In this document: one piece after another, positions 1-11,456 of the stretch
Layout: each line of letters begins with the position of its first letter
How positions within the stretch are numbered: the stretch's first letter is position 1
NCBI RefSeq assembly: GCF_002443255.2
Contig: NW_019211454.1
Coordinates: forward strand, 16,955,037 to 17,019,036
Length of the DNA: 64,000 nt
Source: Varroa destructor
Lineage: Eukaryota; Arthropoda; Arachnida; Mesostigmata; Varroidae
Reading direction: 5' to 3'
The notes under the pieces: generated by a model
Database searches by the model: none
What the model was told of the DNA's origin: nothing
Seen by the model: the letters and a program-made list of their open reading frames with translations, nothing else
Translations under genes and position numbers: made by a program

Positions 1-250
1 TCTACGATAAATAAAAATAATACTGTTGTTAATACCTGTTATTACGACATTACGTCTTAGTAGAATGAAGTTATTCATGGTTTACCCTATACGCAAGCTA
101 CGTAGTGTTGATATAATTTCAATTTAATTTACTTATACAATTCATTATCTGTAAACACCCGAAAATAAAGTATGCCGAGGGTTTCTTTCAGGTTCACCCT
201 GTACTTGCCGTTTAAACGGTCACTTATCCGTTTGTGTTATGTTCTCTTAG

Positions 251-666
251 TTACTATGTTCGACAGCAAGAACCAGTCGAGATCTCAGACGGTTCGATCC
301 TGACTCCATGGGTATATTTCCTCATAGACTTTCAGGAGAAGCTCTTACAGAAACCGTTTCTCGACAACTACTCATCAAGTGGCTCTCATGGACTCGTTTA
401 CGTCGACAGGTATCTTCGCGATAGGCAAGATCCCACACATGAGCACTATTTGCAGGTGAAGCAAGTGAAAGATAATTTGGTGAGCGCATTGCGTGTTTCT
501 AACTTCTTTGCTTAGCGTTAATGGCCAAATCACTCTGGCTCTGACCAAGAAATTATTGACTTTTCAGACATACCTAAATCGTGGCAATCTTCACTGCATA
601 CCGGAACGTATTTTTAGCGTTTTTATGACGTTACGCCATAAAAACCTCAGATTCACCTTACAATAA
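251..666 (+). CDS. C-terminal exons of an unrecognised gene (5' part not found in the window)
   Basis: Two exon-like segments join in phase. Exon A runs 251-455: it follows a pyrimidine-rich acceptor ending CTCTTAG and ends at CAG|GTGAAG (a second donor, TTG|GTGAGC, would end it at 479). It reads as a globular protein without low complexity, including DGSILTPWVYFLIDFQEKLL and GSHGLVYVDRYLRDRQ. Exon B runs 568-666 after the acceptor TTGACTTTTCAG. It starts in phase 0, as both donors require, and adds 32 residues (TYLNRGNLHCIPERIF and onwards) to a TAA stop. Exon A enters in phase 2, so earlier exons should lie left of the window or were missed. I do not recognise the family. The coding call rests on splice signals, phase agreement and amino-acid composition. 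Confidence 0.5.
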
Positions 667-1346
667 TGTTTGCTCGATCTGATTCAAATATGAAGAGCGA
701 ATATACGCAAGAGATCATTTATATAAAAAGAAAAGTACTAAAACGTGTCCATATTCATTGGAACAATGCCATTAACAACAACTATTTATAGGATATTTCG
801 AGATTATTCACATAGCGTTCTACGCATTACTGTCAAATGCGCAATACGAACTTTTGCATCGGATAAACAGATAGTTTCAACAAAATATATTGAGCTAGCA
901 ACCTGACAGATCTTGTTACCTTCGGTCGTGGAACATCATATCATCTTTGGTGTATATAACAAAAAGTTTTCTTGTTTATTGTTGATTTCAGTGAAGACAC
1001 CGATAGTTTTCCAGGAGATGGGTGATGGCTTACCAAATCACACTACTATTATTTGACGGATGTTTTCTATTTACTTTGTAATAAAAAGTGTCGCAGGGAA
1101 TTCCTGAACTAGATTTTCTAGCGATAAATTATTTATATAAATTAAAACAACATCTTGATATGTTTACAATTAACTATATATCGTATAGTTTATATTTACC
1201 TTAGTTTCATAATATACATTTGTTACATATATGCCAGCTGATCCTGGCCTAATTGAGCTGTATTCAAAAGTGCTGTGGGTCAATCACGATATACAGTGTA
1301 TTTTTATACTTTGGGCGGCATAAGCCGGAAGACATTGACTTTGGTT
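667..1346. other. Intergenic spacer, no gene seen
   Basis: AT-rich spacer between the end of the left-edge gene and the convergent 3' end of Plrg1. A good acceptor-like TTGATTTCAG occurs near 990, but the following sequence stops quickly in every frame. No repeat or RNA gene recognised. Confidence 0.5.
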
Positions 1347-3515
1347 TTAGAATTTTTTTCGTCGGATAATCTCAGGTCGCCAGTTGATCGGATGCGTTTC
1401 CTCGGTGGCGGTCTCATCTTCCTTAAAGATCTTGATTGTCTTATCCGCCTCGCAGGTTACTAGCCGTGTTCCTGACAGGTCAAAGCTCATAGCAAAAATT
1501 CCAGCTTCACTATCGATCGAACCTGGCTGTACTGGAGTTGTTAGTTTCTGGAAGTTGTAACCCGTTTTCCAGTCCCAAAATTGAAGCGAGCCGTTATCAC
1601 CTCCTGACACAAGAACACCGTCCTCGTTCATTGCTAGGCAATTGACAATCGTATTATGCCCACTTAGATTCTGAATGAATTTCCCATCCGGACACATCCA
1701 TTGCTTGATGTTGTCTGGCGCTCCAGAAGCGAACATGTTCAACTTCGGATGAAGTACAAGCGCACGAACGGATTTTTTATGGTGTGTTAGCGTTACGCGG
1801 GTTTTACCTGCAACGATGTCCCAAAGCCGTATTGTTGAGTCGTGACTCCCTGACACAACTTGCGGTTCAGTGGCCTGAACAAGGACACTGGCCACCGTAT
1901 TTGTGTGTCCGGATAGGACATGAATATTGGCCTTTGTCCGCATGTCCCATACACGAGCAGTCGAATCCCGTCCACCAGTGATGATCACATTGTCAATAGT
2001 CGGATGTAAGCCAATCGTATACACGCCTGAGAGATGGCCATGGTAGTGCCTTATAACTTTGTTTTGCTCAAGATCCCAACATTTCACCTATGCAAAAAAA
2101 AAACAAATATAGATACACAAATGAAAAATAAATTAAATACAGGTAATACGTATGATCTTGGATGGACGCTAGCTCTGTTAATACTCGCCACCCATAAATA
2201 AAAAATCTAAGAATATGCATTTTCCGTAAGTACCGCGCGAGCTGGTTGACCACGAAACTGGATGATCTAAGAATATGCATTTTCCGTAAGTACTGCGCGA
2301 GCTGGTTGGTCACGAAACTGGATGAAGCTCGAAATTTCCTAAAATAGCCGTATATGGGAAGTGGTACTTCTATAAACTTCTTTCAAACAATATTTACAGA
2401 GAGGTATCGATATTGATTTTCAGAAGTATATGTAGCTTACATAGCTGAGGAATAAAAACGAAATGATCACATTACGTTTAACATAGCATTAAGGGCTTTT
2501 TAGCAATAACGAAAATAATACTTTACCAATATTTTAGTACAAATTGTCACATAAAATAAAGGCGAACAACAAAGTATCTATCGATCACTTAAAAAATTTA
2601 CTTTGCACTTGAAACAAATGAAAATTCCTGAATATGAAGGAACCATTAACAGTGCCAATCAATGATAACCCATTCGATCCCGCAATTAATGTATCCTGAT
2701 ATTCAAAATTTTGCATTAGTGTGAATAGAAATATTCTTCACGTTAAACATTTCGGAAAAAAATCGAGTATGGGACACTTTACATAAATTTTTACATTACC
2801 CCAGTATTGCATTTTTTCACTTTACTTTCACAAATTAATTCACAAGCTACGCCTGTCTCTTATCCATTTTTGGTACGCTTCGTTGTTTTTTGTTAATGTC
2901 TCGAAACAGAGTATGTACCTGTTTGTCTTCGCCACAACTAAACAAGTATGGGTGGTGTTGACTGACAGCAAGTCCGCGTACGCCCGAAATGTGTCCTGTT
3001 AAGGATAGCTTAAGTTTCCCACTGGCCAGGTCCCAGATCTTGATGATACGGTCGTTGGAACCGGTGCAGAACCATTCGTTAGTTGGATCGAATGCTACGC
3101 AGCGCACCCAGCCAGTGTGCCCGGAGATAACACGATACAGCTTCCATGGAGGGTGCCATGTAGGCTTCGGAATCGAAGGTTTTTTCAACATCTGAGCAGT
3201 CAGTTGTTGCTGGTTCCCAATATTGCCTTGTCCGGCGAGAACCAAAGGCCCAGAGGAGTTATCGCTGCTTCCAGCGTCTGATTTGTTGTGAGCACCGCTA
3301 TTGGTCGTAGAGCTAACCGATCTTTGACGGGAACCCTCACTGACGAGATGCATCACTGGCCCGTACTCGTCTCTGCCTTTAGTTCCCACACGCAATTTGT
3401 GCGCTTTCTCATCAATAGGGGGCAAGGCGCCCTCCTCACATATGAACATGTCATGACTACGTTTCAACGAACGGAACACAAGCGTGTGTACCGAGTGCTT
3501 TTGAACATCAGCCAT
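1347..3515 (-). CDS. Plrg1: Pleiotropic regulator 1 (PRLG1/Prp46-type WD40 spliceosomal protein)
   Basis: Two coding exons: 3515-2919 and 2087-1347, giving 445 aa. The start ATG at 3515 (context ACAATGG) opens [20 protein letters not shown], nearly identical to the conserved N-terminus of animal PLRG1. After a short Ser/Asn-rich linker comes the [20 protein letters not shown] block, then the seven-blade WD40 propeller (about residues 130-420), and the conserved tail [17 protein letters not shown]. The donor AACAG|GTACAT and the acceptor TTTGCATAG|GTGAAA join in phase 0 between GEDKQ and VKCWDLEQ, matching the family. Known role: subunit associated with the NineTeen/CDC5L complex, needed for activation of the spliceosome in the nucleus. 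The protein is about 70 residues shorter than human PLRG1 (514 aa), the difference falling in the N-terminal linker. Frame is intact. Confidence 0.97.
2207..2326. repeat. 60-bp tandem duplication in the Plrg1 intron
   Basis: Two adjacent copies of a 60-bp unit beginning CTAAGAATATGCATTTTCCG differ at only a few bases (for example TACCGCG versus TACTGCG and GACCACG versus GGTCACG). They lie in the single Plrg1 intron (2088-2918) near its 3' end on the minus strand. Looks like a recent local duplication; no function is implied. Confidence 0.85.
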
Positions 3516-3544
3516 TGTCCTGAGCGTCACACGACTGTTGAGCG

Positions 3545-4209
3545 ATGTGGGCGAAGAAATTATATACAAAGATAATGTCGTAAAATACCCTTCCGAAAGA
3601 ACCTAGTAACGAATTCCAGTTCGGTAATACAGAACATCGACAAACGTGTTTTTACAATTATCACAGTTCACCACCGTTTTCCTTAATTCATTTGTTGAGA
3701 TTGTCGTCGTAACCACACGCGCCTTTTGACGATAATAACTAAACGCCTAGGGTTGTCGGGGTCCGTGGATTAAACAAATCGGCGGAACAGCGTCGATCAG
3801 GTCCGAGGTTATTTGCAGAAGATCTTTGGCGGTTCATTTGGGACAAAGTTTCAGATGTCATTGGGATGATATTAGCCACAGGGTCTTTGAAAGGTAATGG
3901 TAGTCATACTATGGATATGCTTATTAGCTGACTAAAGTTACGTTTACTTTGTTTAACAAGTAGCCAAAAATATGCAGACTAGTGCGGGAAACAAACACTA
4001 CTGGAGTACGAGGTACTAGTACTTGAGAAGCTTTGCGTAATCGCACATTTCGTCGTACAAAAAATCTACAATTAATTACGAACGCTAATGCTCAGATTCA
4101 AACATATAGTACACAACCTATGTGAATAAATGAAGTCTTTATACTTACAGATGCTGTGTTACGATTGCAATCAATGGAGTACAGAAAATCAAGCACGAGT
4201 TGTTTATAA
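3545..4209 (+). CDS. Small three-exon gene divergent from Plrg1, 78 aa, unrecognised
   Basis: Model: exon 1 3545-3579 ([11 protein letters not shown]), donor TC|GTAAAA; exon 2 3751-3893, acceptor AACTAAACGCCTAG with a branch-point-like TAACTAAAC, donor AAAG|GTAATG; exon 3 4151-4209, acceptor TTTATACTTACAG, ending TAA. Phases agree (2 then 1). The central part includes [20 protein letters not shown], a plausible amphipathic helix, and the tail ends YRKSSTSCL. No family recognised and no signal peptide. Exons 2 and 3 are better supported than exon 1, whose ATG is only 29 bp from the Plrg1 ATG on the other strand; an alternative upstream start cannot be excluded. Confidence 0.35.
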
Positions 4210-4784
4210 AATGCGATCGACTATACGCTATTTATTTTCCTTAATGATCTTCGAAGACTATCAATCGACGAGCTGGTTGTCAAAACACTTTCTATTTTGG
4301 GAAAGCACTTGCTTTCAGTAAAACGGCTAAAATAGATAAAATCTTGTTTCGTCTAAGTTTTCTATTTACTTAGAGCTAAAGGTCTATATGACATTTCTGG
4401 TAGTCGTGCAAATCATCCTGAAGAAGTATCGGCTGGTATTTTTTTGTATGTAGTGTATTCGAGAAACACCGAAAGTTATAAGTAGTTTGAATACAGGACT
4501 CAGTTTTTGTGTACATCGTATTCGAAGAATATCGGGAGTCGGAAGTGATTCAAAGGCCAGGGTTAAAATGTATGTTAATTTTTGAAGCATTAAACAGCAC
4601 GAGGATTTAATCCGGGCATGGTGTCAAGTTCAGCATACAAGAACTAAATGCACTATTAATACATGTCGTAAACCCCTGTCCGGTGCGCTACGTACGTGTC
4701 CAAACCATAACGTTTTTTTTTTTACTAACCTTCCTTTAACGATACCAACTCCTTAGGCATACATAGCACATAATACCCAACCAT
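4210..4784. other. Spacer with a 68-codon minus-strand frame
   Basis: AT-rich spacer. An ATG-initiated minus-strand frame (4590-4384, beginning MLQKLTYILTLAFESLPTPD) is open for 68 codons but has no supporting splice or homology signal. A diverged internal duplication (CGAATAC followed by TACAAAAA or TACACAAAAA) spans about 4430-4540. A T-rich run lies at about 4713-4721. Confidence 0.35.
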
Positions 4785-5610
4785 CTAGAGTTGCAGGAAT
4801 GTTGTCCGACTATTTCCAACATTTTTGCTCAATTCCTCCAACGCAATGTATCTGTGTAGTCCAAGGCCAGTATGAAAGCCCTTAAGTATACGCTGTATAG
4901 TATTTTTAATGCCTACATGTCCACAGGCCTTTTCAGAATGACAGGGCAGAACACAGCTTTGATTAGCCCGGAATCGCACTAAAGCTGTGATTCGAAACAA
5001 AAGCACGTTGGTGTTTTTGTCGACTATATATCCCGGAACCTCTACTTTTCATCTTTCGCTCAGATGAAAAATTTGTCAGTTTCACCCTCCGGATATCAGC
5101 CACCTCGAAGCCTTCAACTCGATCGTGAGCACAAACAGGAGCTTCGCATCCGAATCGCATTTTTCCTCCCGTATCATAGTGCATAGAATCTGCCACTTGG
5201 CAGCACCGCGATGCCTAACTTAGAACTCGTACTGCACACATCACAGCACATAGCGGAAGTTGTATCTAGCGCGTACGCCGACGTTTCGGGTTTAAGTACA
5301 CATCGGTACATCCAAGTTTTACAAAAGTCGCGAAGTCAAGCGAGGACACTACAATAAGATGGCCTTTGAAGTCGTCACACCAACACGATTCCGTAACGTT
5401 TTCTAGGAACGTCTCAAAATTCGAAGCAGCGACCAGGTGCTCTGCAGCAGGAACCGTTTACGTTGGGCAAACACGTACAGGCGTTCATAATCCCCTGAAC
5501 TCGCTCATAATATCATTCGGCGTGAGGTAGGTCATGTTGCGGAAATCGCTAAAATAGACGTGTCTTGAACTCATTCCACGTCGCTTTATTGCTTGCAGCG
5601 AATTTTACTA
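4785..5610 (-). pseudogene. Decayed retroelement pol-like relic with an integrase zinc-finger-like motif
   Basis: On the minus strand a readable but broken coding stretch runs from about 5610 to 4785. One frame is open from 5610 to 5269 apart from stops at 5485-5487 (TGA) and 5458-5460 (TAA), then meets TAG at 5266-5268 and another near 5217, and continues as an open 77-codon stretch (5196-4963). Near 5000 the reading moves to another frame (5006-4785) containing HSEKACGHVGIKNTIQRI. That matches the H-x6-H...T...I pattern of the H2C2 zinc finger at the N-terminus of LTR-retrotransposon integrases. The expected following CxxC is not visible, as might occur in an old copy. No LTRs or target-site duplication were seen. 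The family assignment rests on this one motif. An open 76-codon minus-strand frame at 6236-6006 may or may not belong to the same relic. Confidence 0.45.
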
Positions 5611-5799
5611 GTACTGACTTCGACCAAGAAAAAATATGCATGAGCAAGCCCGAATAAGCATTTATGTCGTTAGCCCGGATACATTATTTAAATCTCAAGT
5701 AGTCAAGAAACGTTAGCTTCCGCAGCGATACGGCATCCTTCACGCCATCTATACAATGTTCCACCGTAGACCATAGCTTTATAATTCAGTCGAGCATTT

Positions 5800-7150
5800 C
5801 GTCCGTCCTCGACTTGAGTAGTTACCCGTCAACTTAGCTCCGAGGACTCGCTACCACCAGTTGCAGCGACGATGCCTTTGTTACTTACCACTTTACACGC
5901 CCTTAAATAGTGATGCTAGTGAAAATACCTAGGACTAAGTATTTTAGCGGTTGGTGTCGCAACTATATATATACATCTAACACAGAGTAAGACGTGTTGA
6001 TTGATTCATCGAATTTCATGGGGTATTGTAGGCTCCTGTGTTCGAACGACATCGGTCAGCTTGACCAAACTGCATAATGAACAAAACATTAATCGAAGCC
6101 ATGACGTTATTTGTTGTCGATTCAACACGTTCGAATACTGACTGCCGCTTCTAAGGAATACTTGGGCTATCGCTGTAGCGCATGTCGATTCCACAACAAA
6201 ATCATTATTAACTAACTGATTAACCCACATCAACACTTAGCATAGAGTGGATACGAGTGTTGCATTAGGTAGAATGATCGAAATGCCTTAATTTTGTGTA
6301 TATTGAGACTTATCATTTTTGATAAACGCATTTTTCGTATTTAGGCGTATCATGCTATACTTCTCGTTCATAGTAACGAAGATCTTTAAGATATAACGCT
6401 AACAAATCGTTGAACTTTTTTCGGCACCTTGTTGCCGGTATAGGTCTCACATTGTGATTTGCTTTTCTGGCGACGTAAAGTTCACGGGTGAACGAAGCGT
6501 GCATCAAATAAATGCATGCATAATGTTAACGATATGTCTATAAATACGACATATTGTATGGCGTATCAGATCACAAAATTAAGGCATGATCGGACGCTTT
6601 GGCGTCATTTCTATTTACTTGCATACCCCTTGAATATACAAGACGTTTAGCTAGCTTTTTTTAAATGTATGATAATCCCTTCCTGCGAAATGGCTTTGCT
6701 GTTTAGGTTTTTTGTCAGCTATGTGGAGAAAAAACACGGCATAACGTCAACAGCAAAAGAGCGATGAAAGTATAAGATAGGACAGTAGAATACTATTAAC
6801 GAAGCCCTGGTGGTCAAAACCGCGCCGTCCCACAACCAGCTGTTATTGCCAATATCAGTCCGCCACTGTTGAGGCGGCCAACGGCATTCGTTCCCGAGAA
6901 TCGACTCGAGAGAAATCGGGTCCACTGTCCAGGAGAGCTGTTCTACGTTTGGATGCAGAAGAGTGGAGTCATAGAACAGGCTCAATCATGCGGCTCCTGT
7001 TTGCTAAACTTAGCGATAAATCCTGGATTTGATTTATGGAACAAATACCGTTGCTTCGCACTGGACGAGGCTAGCCATTGAATATAATGCCGACCCAATT
7101 CCGAACCCTACACTCGAAATAGTTAATATAGCCAAAGGAAAAATTATACA
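5800..7150. other. Intergenic, no convincing gene
   Basis: Only open stretches below 90 codons on both strands (for example 6236-6006 and 6985-6719 minus, 6869-7081 plus), without linked splice signals or recognisable domains. No RNA gene or structured repeat seen. Confidence 0.4.
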
Positions 7151-7854
7151 GTGTAGTGCCACCAGCTGCTATCACGAGCAGCAAGCACACTAGCTGTGTG
7201 TCGCGCGATTCGTAGCGCGTTGAAAAGCAAAAGTATAGCGACAACTAGACACGTAGGAAATAGTCGACTCAGTACGCGAGCGCTCAGCAGTTAGCAAGGC
7301 AGAGGCCTATGTTCCACTGGTAGGCCATGTCAACGCAGCTCGCCGATCGCTTGTACCGTTGTCAATCTGTTTTTGTAAGGCAACGCCACCTATATTTGCT
7401 AGGTGCTTTTGGCAACCTGGGCTAAGCTACTGATTTGTCTCGCGCTGTATTCGACACACGTCGCCGATCCAGCGGCTTGCGGTCGCTCGCCAGCCATTCA
7501 TCGAAAGCCAGTCAACGCTAGCCAGCTGGCCGGCATGTACTTTCTTTTAATTAATATTGTGTCTCGATTTGGTGCAATAGAGGCAGCACGTTCGCAACGC
7601 CAGGTGCCGTTTTTGTTACTGCTGCTAGTACAGATGCAGACGCTTCGTGTGTCCCTCACCCGGCGACGATGCCTCTTGGAGCTGTTGACCTGAATAGATA
7701 TCTCTAGCCTTACGGTCAGTACCAGTTGTGAGTACTGACGACGTCCACTTACGAACACCATGTTAATTTAAATGATCCTAAATTTGGCAGCAAGCAGATG
7801 TTCATCGGCTTCACTGACAAAACTATGCTGTCCTAACTATGGTTCCTATAACTA

Positions 7855-7894
<40 letters not shown>

Positions 7895-9160
7895 CGATTT
7901 TTCTTAAAACTCATAGGATACATTTTGTACAATAGCGAACCACAAGCGAAAAGTGGAGGTAGTGGAAGCCGCTTTCTTGCTTACCACTCCTGGCTCCGTT
8001 GAAGCTTCGCTGGATCGGCCCTCGGCTCGACACGTTGCACTCTTCACGTTGTCGACAACGATAAGCCAAAAGTCGTTAGAGGAGTTAACGTAGCCTGACC
8101 GCTGGGTTTCTGGCCGAACTGCGAGCTACCAACTCTAACCAAGCACGGGACTGTCGGTCCATCGACTCTGCCAGGCGCAGCCATACCATTCTGGTCTGAG
8201 ACGACACTGCCACTTGGCCGGGCTATTATGTATTTGTGACAGCAGCGCTCCCACAGCGCAACGCCATCTTGTTTGTTCGTCAGGTCACAACTGCACGCTT
8301 CCATTAGCATCGTGCGCGTATGTGAGTAGTCTATTCACAGGGGTCTGCCTTTACTGTGAAAAATGTCTGCCTCGCTCCCTCTTTTCGTTTTCCGGTTTTG
8401 CCAGCGGCCCAGAGACTGACTGCTGACATCGTGAAGTATTGAGGTGGCTGCCCACCGTTCTCTTTGGCCTGTTGGATCTCCCTGATGGTGAAGTTGGTTA
8501 AGGCGGATGCTGTGTCCGACCCTCTGTCTATACTTTTTTTATAAACATACACACATACACGTCGATCGGAAGATCAGCTGCTATGAAATGAACGTAAAGG
8601 AGAAGCTCATAAAGCCGGCTGTGGTAACAGCGCTGATAGCACCAGTGGTATGGCATGATGAAATGTAGCAGGTTGAAGTACGCGTGAGTCGCCATAGTCA
8701 GCGTCGGCCATACGGTCTGCCGTAGGTTCGGTCCGCTTTGTCCGCCAGATCTTCTTTCTCTCCCTCAATGTATCCCTCTTTCTCATTTCAGCGACGTTCG
8801 TTTCGGGTTTAGTGTGCCGCAAGTACGATTTGGGGAAGAAGGAAAAAACGTAGTGGAGAGGAAGAGAGAACCGTGTGCTTTGTCGCGCTCCAGTAGTTAC
8901 TATAGCACTAGCTGTTCTGCCGGATGTGTGTTCAGCCCTACTGCCAGCTCGTTATGGCCAGTGGCAGCGGACAGTGGAGCGGATGCTCGTAGACGGCGCT
9001 CTACACGATACGGGAACACTGCGTCGACACGTCGCTGAACGGTTCGCCCGTTCAGCGTCGAGGGGAACTCGACCGGGGCGCCACGAAACTGATGACTGGC
9101 CTTTATTGTTTAGCATCAATCGCAGAACCAACGGCATCACCATGAATCTAATCACATAAA
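7150..9160. other. GC-rich tract, possible promoter or 5' exon region
   Basis: About 2 kb clearly richer in G+C and CpG than its surroundings. Because stops are rarer, several 70-95-codon open frames occur on both strands: minus 8310-8044 (ATG start, 88 codons), minus 8552-8331 (contains TNFTIREIQQAKENGGQPPQ after a weak acceptor), minus 8822-8607, plus 7403-7693 and plus 8875-9159. None links to a neighbour in phase or shows a known domain. A CpG-rich regulatory region or 5' exons of an unseen gene are both possible. Confidence 0.35.
7852..7894. repeat. (AT)n microsatellite
   Basis: About 43 bp of alternating AT with one C interruption. Confidence 0.95.
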
Positions 9161-10383
9161 CAATATAAATGCTGGGACAACGAATCCAATATAAACCGCA
9201 TCCTTTGGCCAGTCGCCTAGTGGCTAATCAAGTAACCGTTTACGCAGCTTATGGACAACAGCGGCGTTAAACATTGGCATCGATTTATTCAGGAGCAAAC
9301 AGTGTTTGAGCGGTGAAAAAAATTGAATGCAGGTGCGTTGCGCCGTCACCCAAGTGCAGCTGGACAGAGGTCCTAATTGTTGATAGCAGCAGGAATTATC
9401 ATCGTATTAATATCCCCAGGGTGCTTGTAGTAAACTGGTTTTAATATCTACTAAGGCCGAATAAATTGTAAGTTTATGTGAGGTTGAACATCGCAGTTAG
9501 CGAAGCGCATCGATGACAAACACGCTACAGACAACGACGAAATGTTGTCCTTCACAGAAACGTCTGAGTGCGCTGGTAACTGCGGGGCGATGTTGGAATC
9601 TGCCTGCAACTCTGCCCCGGGAGCAGAGTTAACTGAGTCTTATTAGCAAAGTTGAGTTCGTTAGCATAGTCCATCGAGTAGCCTCGTGCGTCGCTGCGTG
9701 TGTTTTGTTTGTATCGATAAACACTACTTTGTGGAATGGTTACGGAGTAGAGGTGGTATTAGCCGGAAATATACCGCAGAAACATTGGCAGTAACAATGA
9801 CAACGAAAACCGCAGTAACAGCGAAAATAGAAACAACAATAGTAACAGAAAAAATAGAGCAGGAAAGTTGCGGCAGATCGATATTGCTGTGTCAGTAGGG
9901 CGGAGAGAGACAATTACTTGTTGATTGGTGATGGTCCACACACATTCATAGCCTACACGGTTAATACTGGTTAACTGTTTAAAGTACGCTGAGAGCACAT
10001 CCTGGTCCGGCATAGTACGCACTTGGTTACTTGGCCATGGCCGGCTATGTGAAATCGCGGCTTCAGCGAACTGGAACCGCTATCGACGTAAATCGTCGAG
10101 AGTTCGTTTGTTGTTAGAGCTTCTTGTAGAAAATAGACGAAGAGCGGTCCGCTGTTCGGACCTGAGTGTTTAGTGGGTTTGTGGTTGATGCTGATTCGAA
10201 TTGTTTACAACGCTTTTTTGCTATTATCTGTGAAGGGTTAATGGGCGATTTTGTCTTTGCCAGTAGGTCAACGGCGTTCGAGAATACGAACAAGTTATGG
10301 CGATGTAACACGAAGATGACAGAGGAGAACTGCGCAATTTCCATGCTCAGAACATTGGCCATCATCGTTCGCAATCGTCGATA

Positions 10384-10411
10384 GCAGCAGCGGCGGCGGC
10401 GGCGGCGGCGA
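10384..10411. repeat. (GGC)n trinucleotide repeat
   Basis: Short G+C-only run of about eight GGC/AGC units inside otherwise mixed sequence. Confidence 0.9.
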
Positions 10412-11432
10412 CTACCATGAGTGTCAATGCGAAGTTATTTTTACTTATGAAGATGCCACATGATTACGCCAGACGAGCTGTAACGGAAAGAGTCTCTCTT
10501 CTTATTTACCGTTATGACCGACGTGTTCGCGCCGCGTGGTAGAGCGGCATTTTTAAACGTATCGATTTGGCGTAAAACGGGCGTCTCCGGCGTCGGTAAA
10601 TCGAGAAACAGAAATGCTCTTAGTGTAATGATACAGGAATACAAACTTCCCTAGAAGCTTCCGTAAGACGACCACTTTTAGTTACTGGCACCGTATTCAG
10701 TGAACACAGAAGCCGAATGATAGATCAGCTCGTGATTGGCTAATTATGATAAAGCCAGAGCGGACCAGCGAAAGACGTCTAGTTGGCCTTGAGAGGCATA
10801 TTTTTATATCGGTGGCCGCCTGTAATCTATTGTATCGACATCTGTGATGTGTCCCGCTTTGCGAAGAGTTTAACTCACAGTCAATTACAAGCGCCACTGG
10901 GAATACTAACTAACAGAGGAGAGAAGAAACAGCCGGATCCCTTCGGGATATCTAAGGTAAGGAAGTAATCTAAATGTGTGTTGCAAGCCAGCGTATTTAC
11001 CAAAATAAAGAATATAGTTAATTAATTTCCCAAATTGTTATTACTATCATACAAAACGCTTTTTACTAAATCTTCCAAGCGACTTACTATTGTGTAGGCC
11101 ATTAAGAAACAAAATGCCATGTTTTGGAAGTCGCGTAATTTTTAAATTAATGTGGTACATTAAGTTATACATTATAGTGGCAACATGACAGTGCCAAATA
11201 TACGAGACGCGTTGGAAATGCTCGCCTAACGCCAGAAGTGTTTATCATAAGCAAAGCATTATTACGTTTTTCGCAATATTTTGCGTTAAGTCATCCAAAA
11301 AGTTGTGGCGTGCTGATGTGAGATCTCAATTCCTAGACTCATAATATAACTTGTTGAAGTTGAAGATAAAATGCAATCTAAGTCTGTTAGCTTAAGGAAA
11401 GGCTTGCGACATGACTGACTCGATCTAGAAGC

Positions 11433-11456
11433 ACATATATAGAGCTCTATATATGT
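11433..11456. repeat. Perfect 24-bp palindrome
   Basis: ACATATATAGAG is followed directly by its reverse complement CTCTATATATGT, with no spacer. AT-rich; possibly by chance. Confidence 0.8.

Noticed and set aside
1784..1981. Plus-strand frame opposite Plrg1 exon 2 (also 3288-3575 opposite exon 1)
   Set aside because: Antisense shadows of conserved coding sequence.
3516..3575. Upstream in-frame extension of the Plrg1 reading frame
   Set aside because: It has no ATG, and the family N-terminus begins exactly at MADVQKHS, so the ATG at 3515 is the start.
7403..9159. Multiple 70-95-codon frames on both strands
   Set aside because: Explained by high G+C lowering stop frequency; no phase-linked splice sites or domains.
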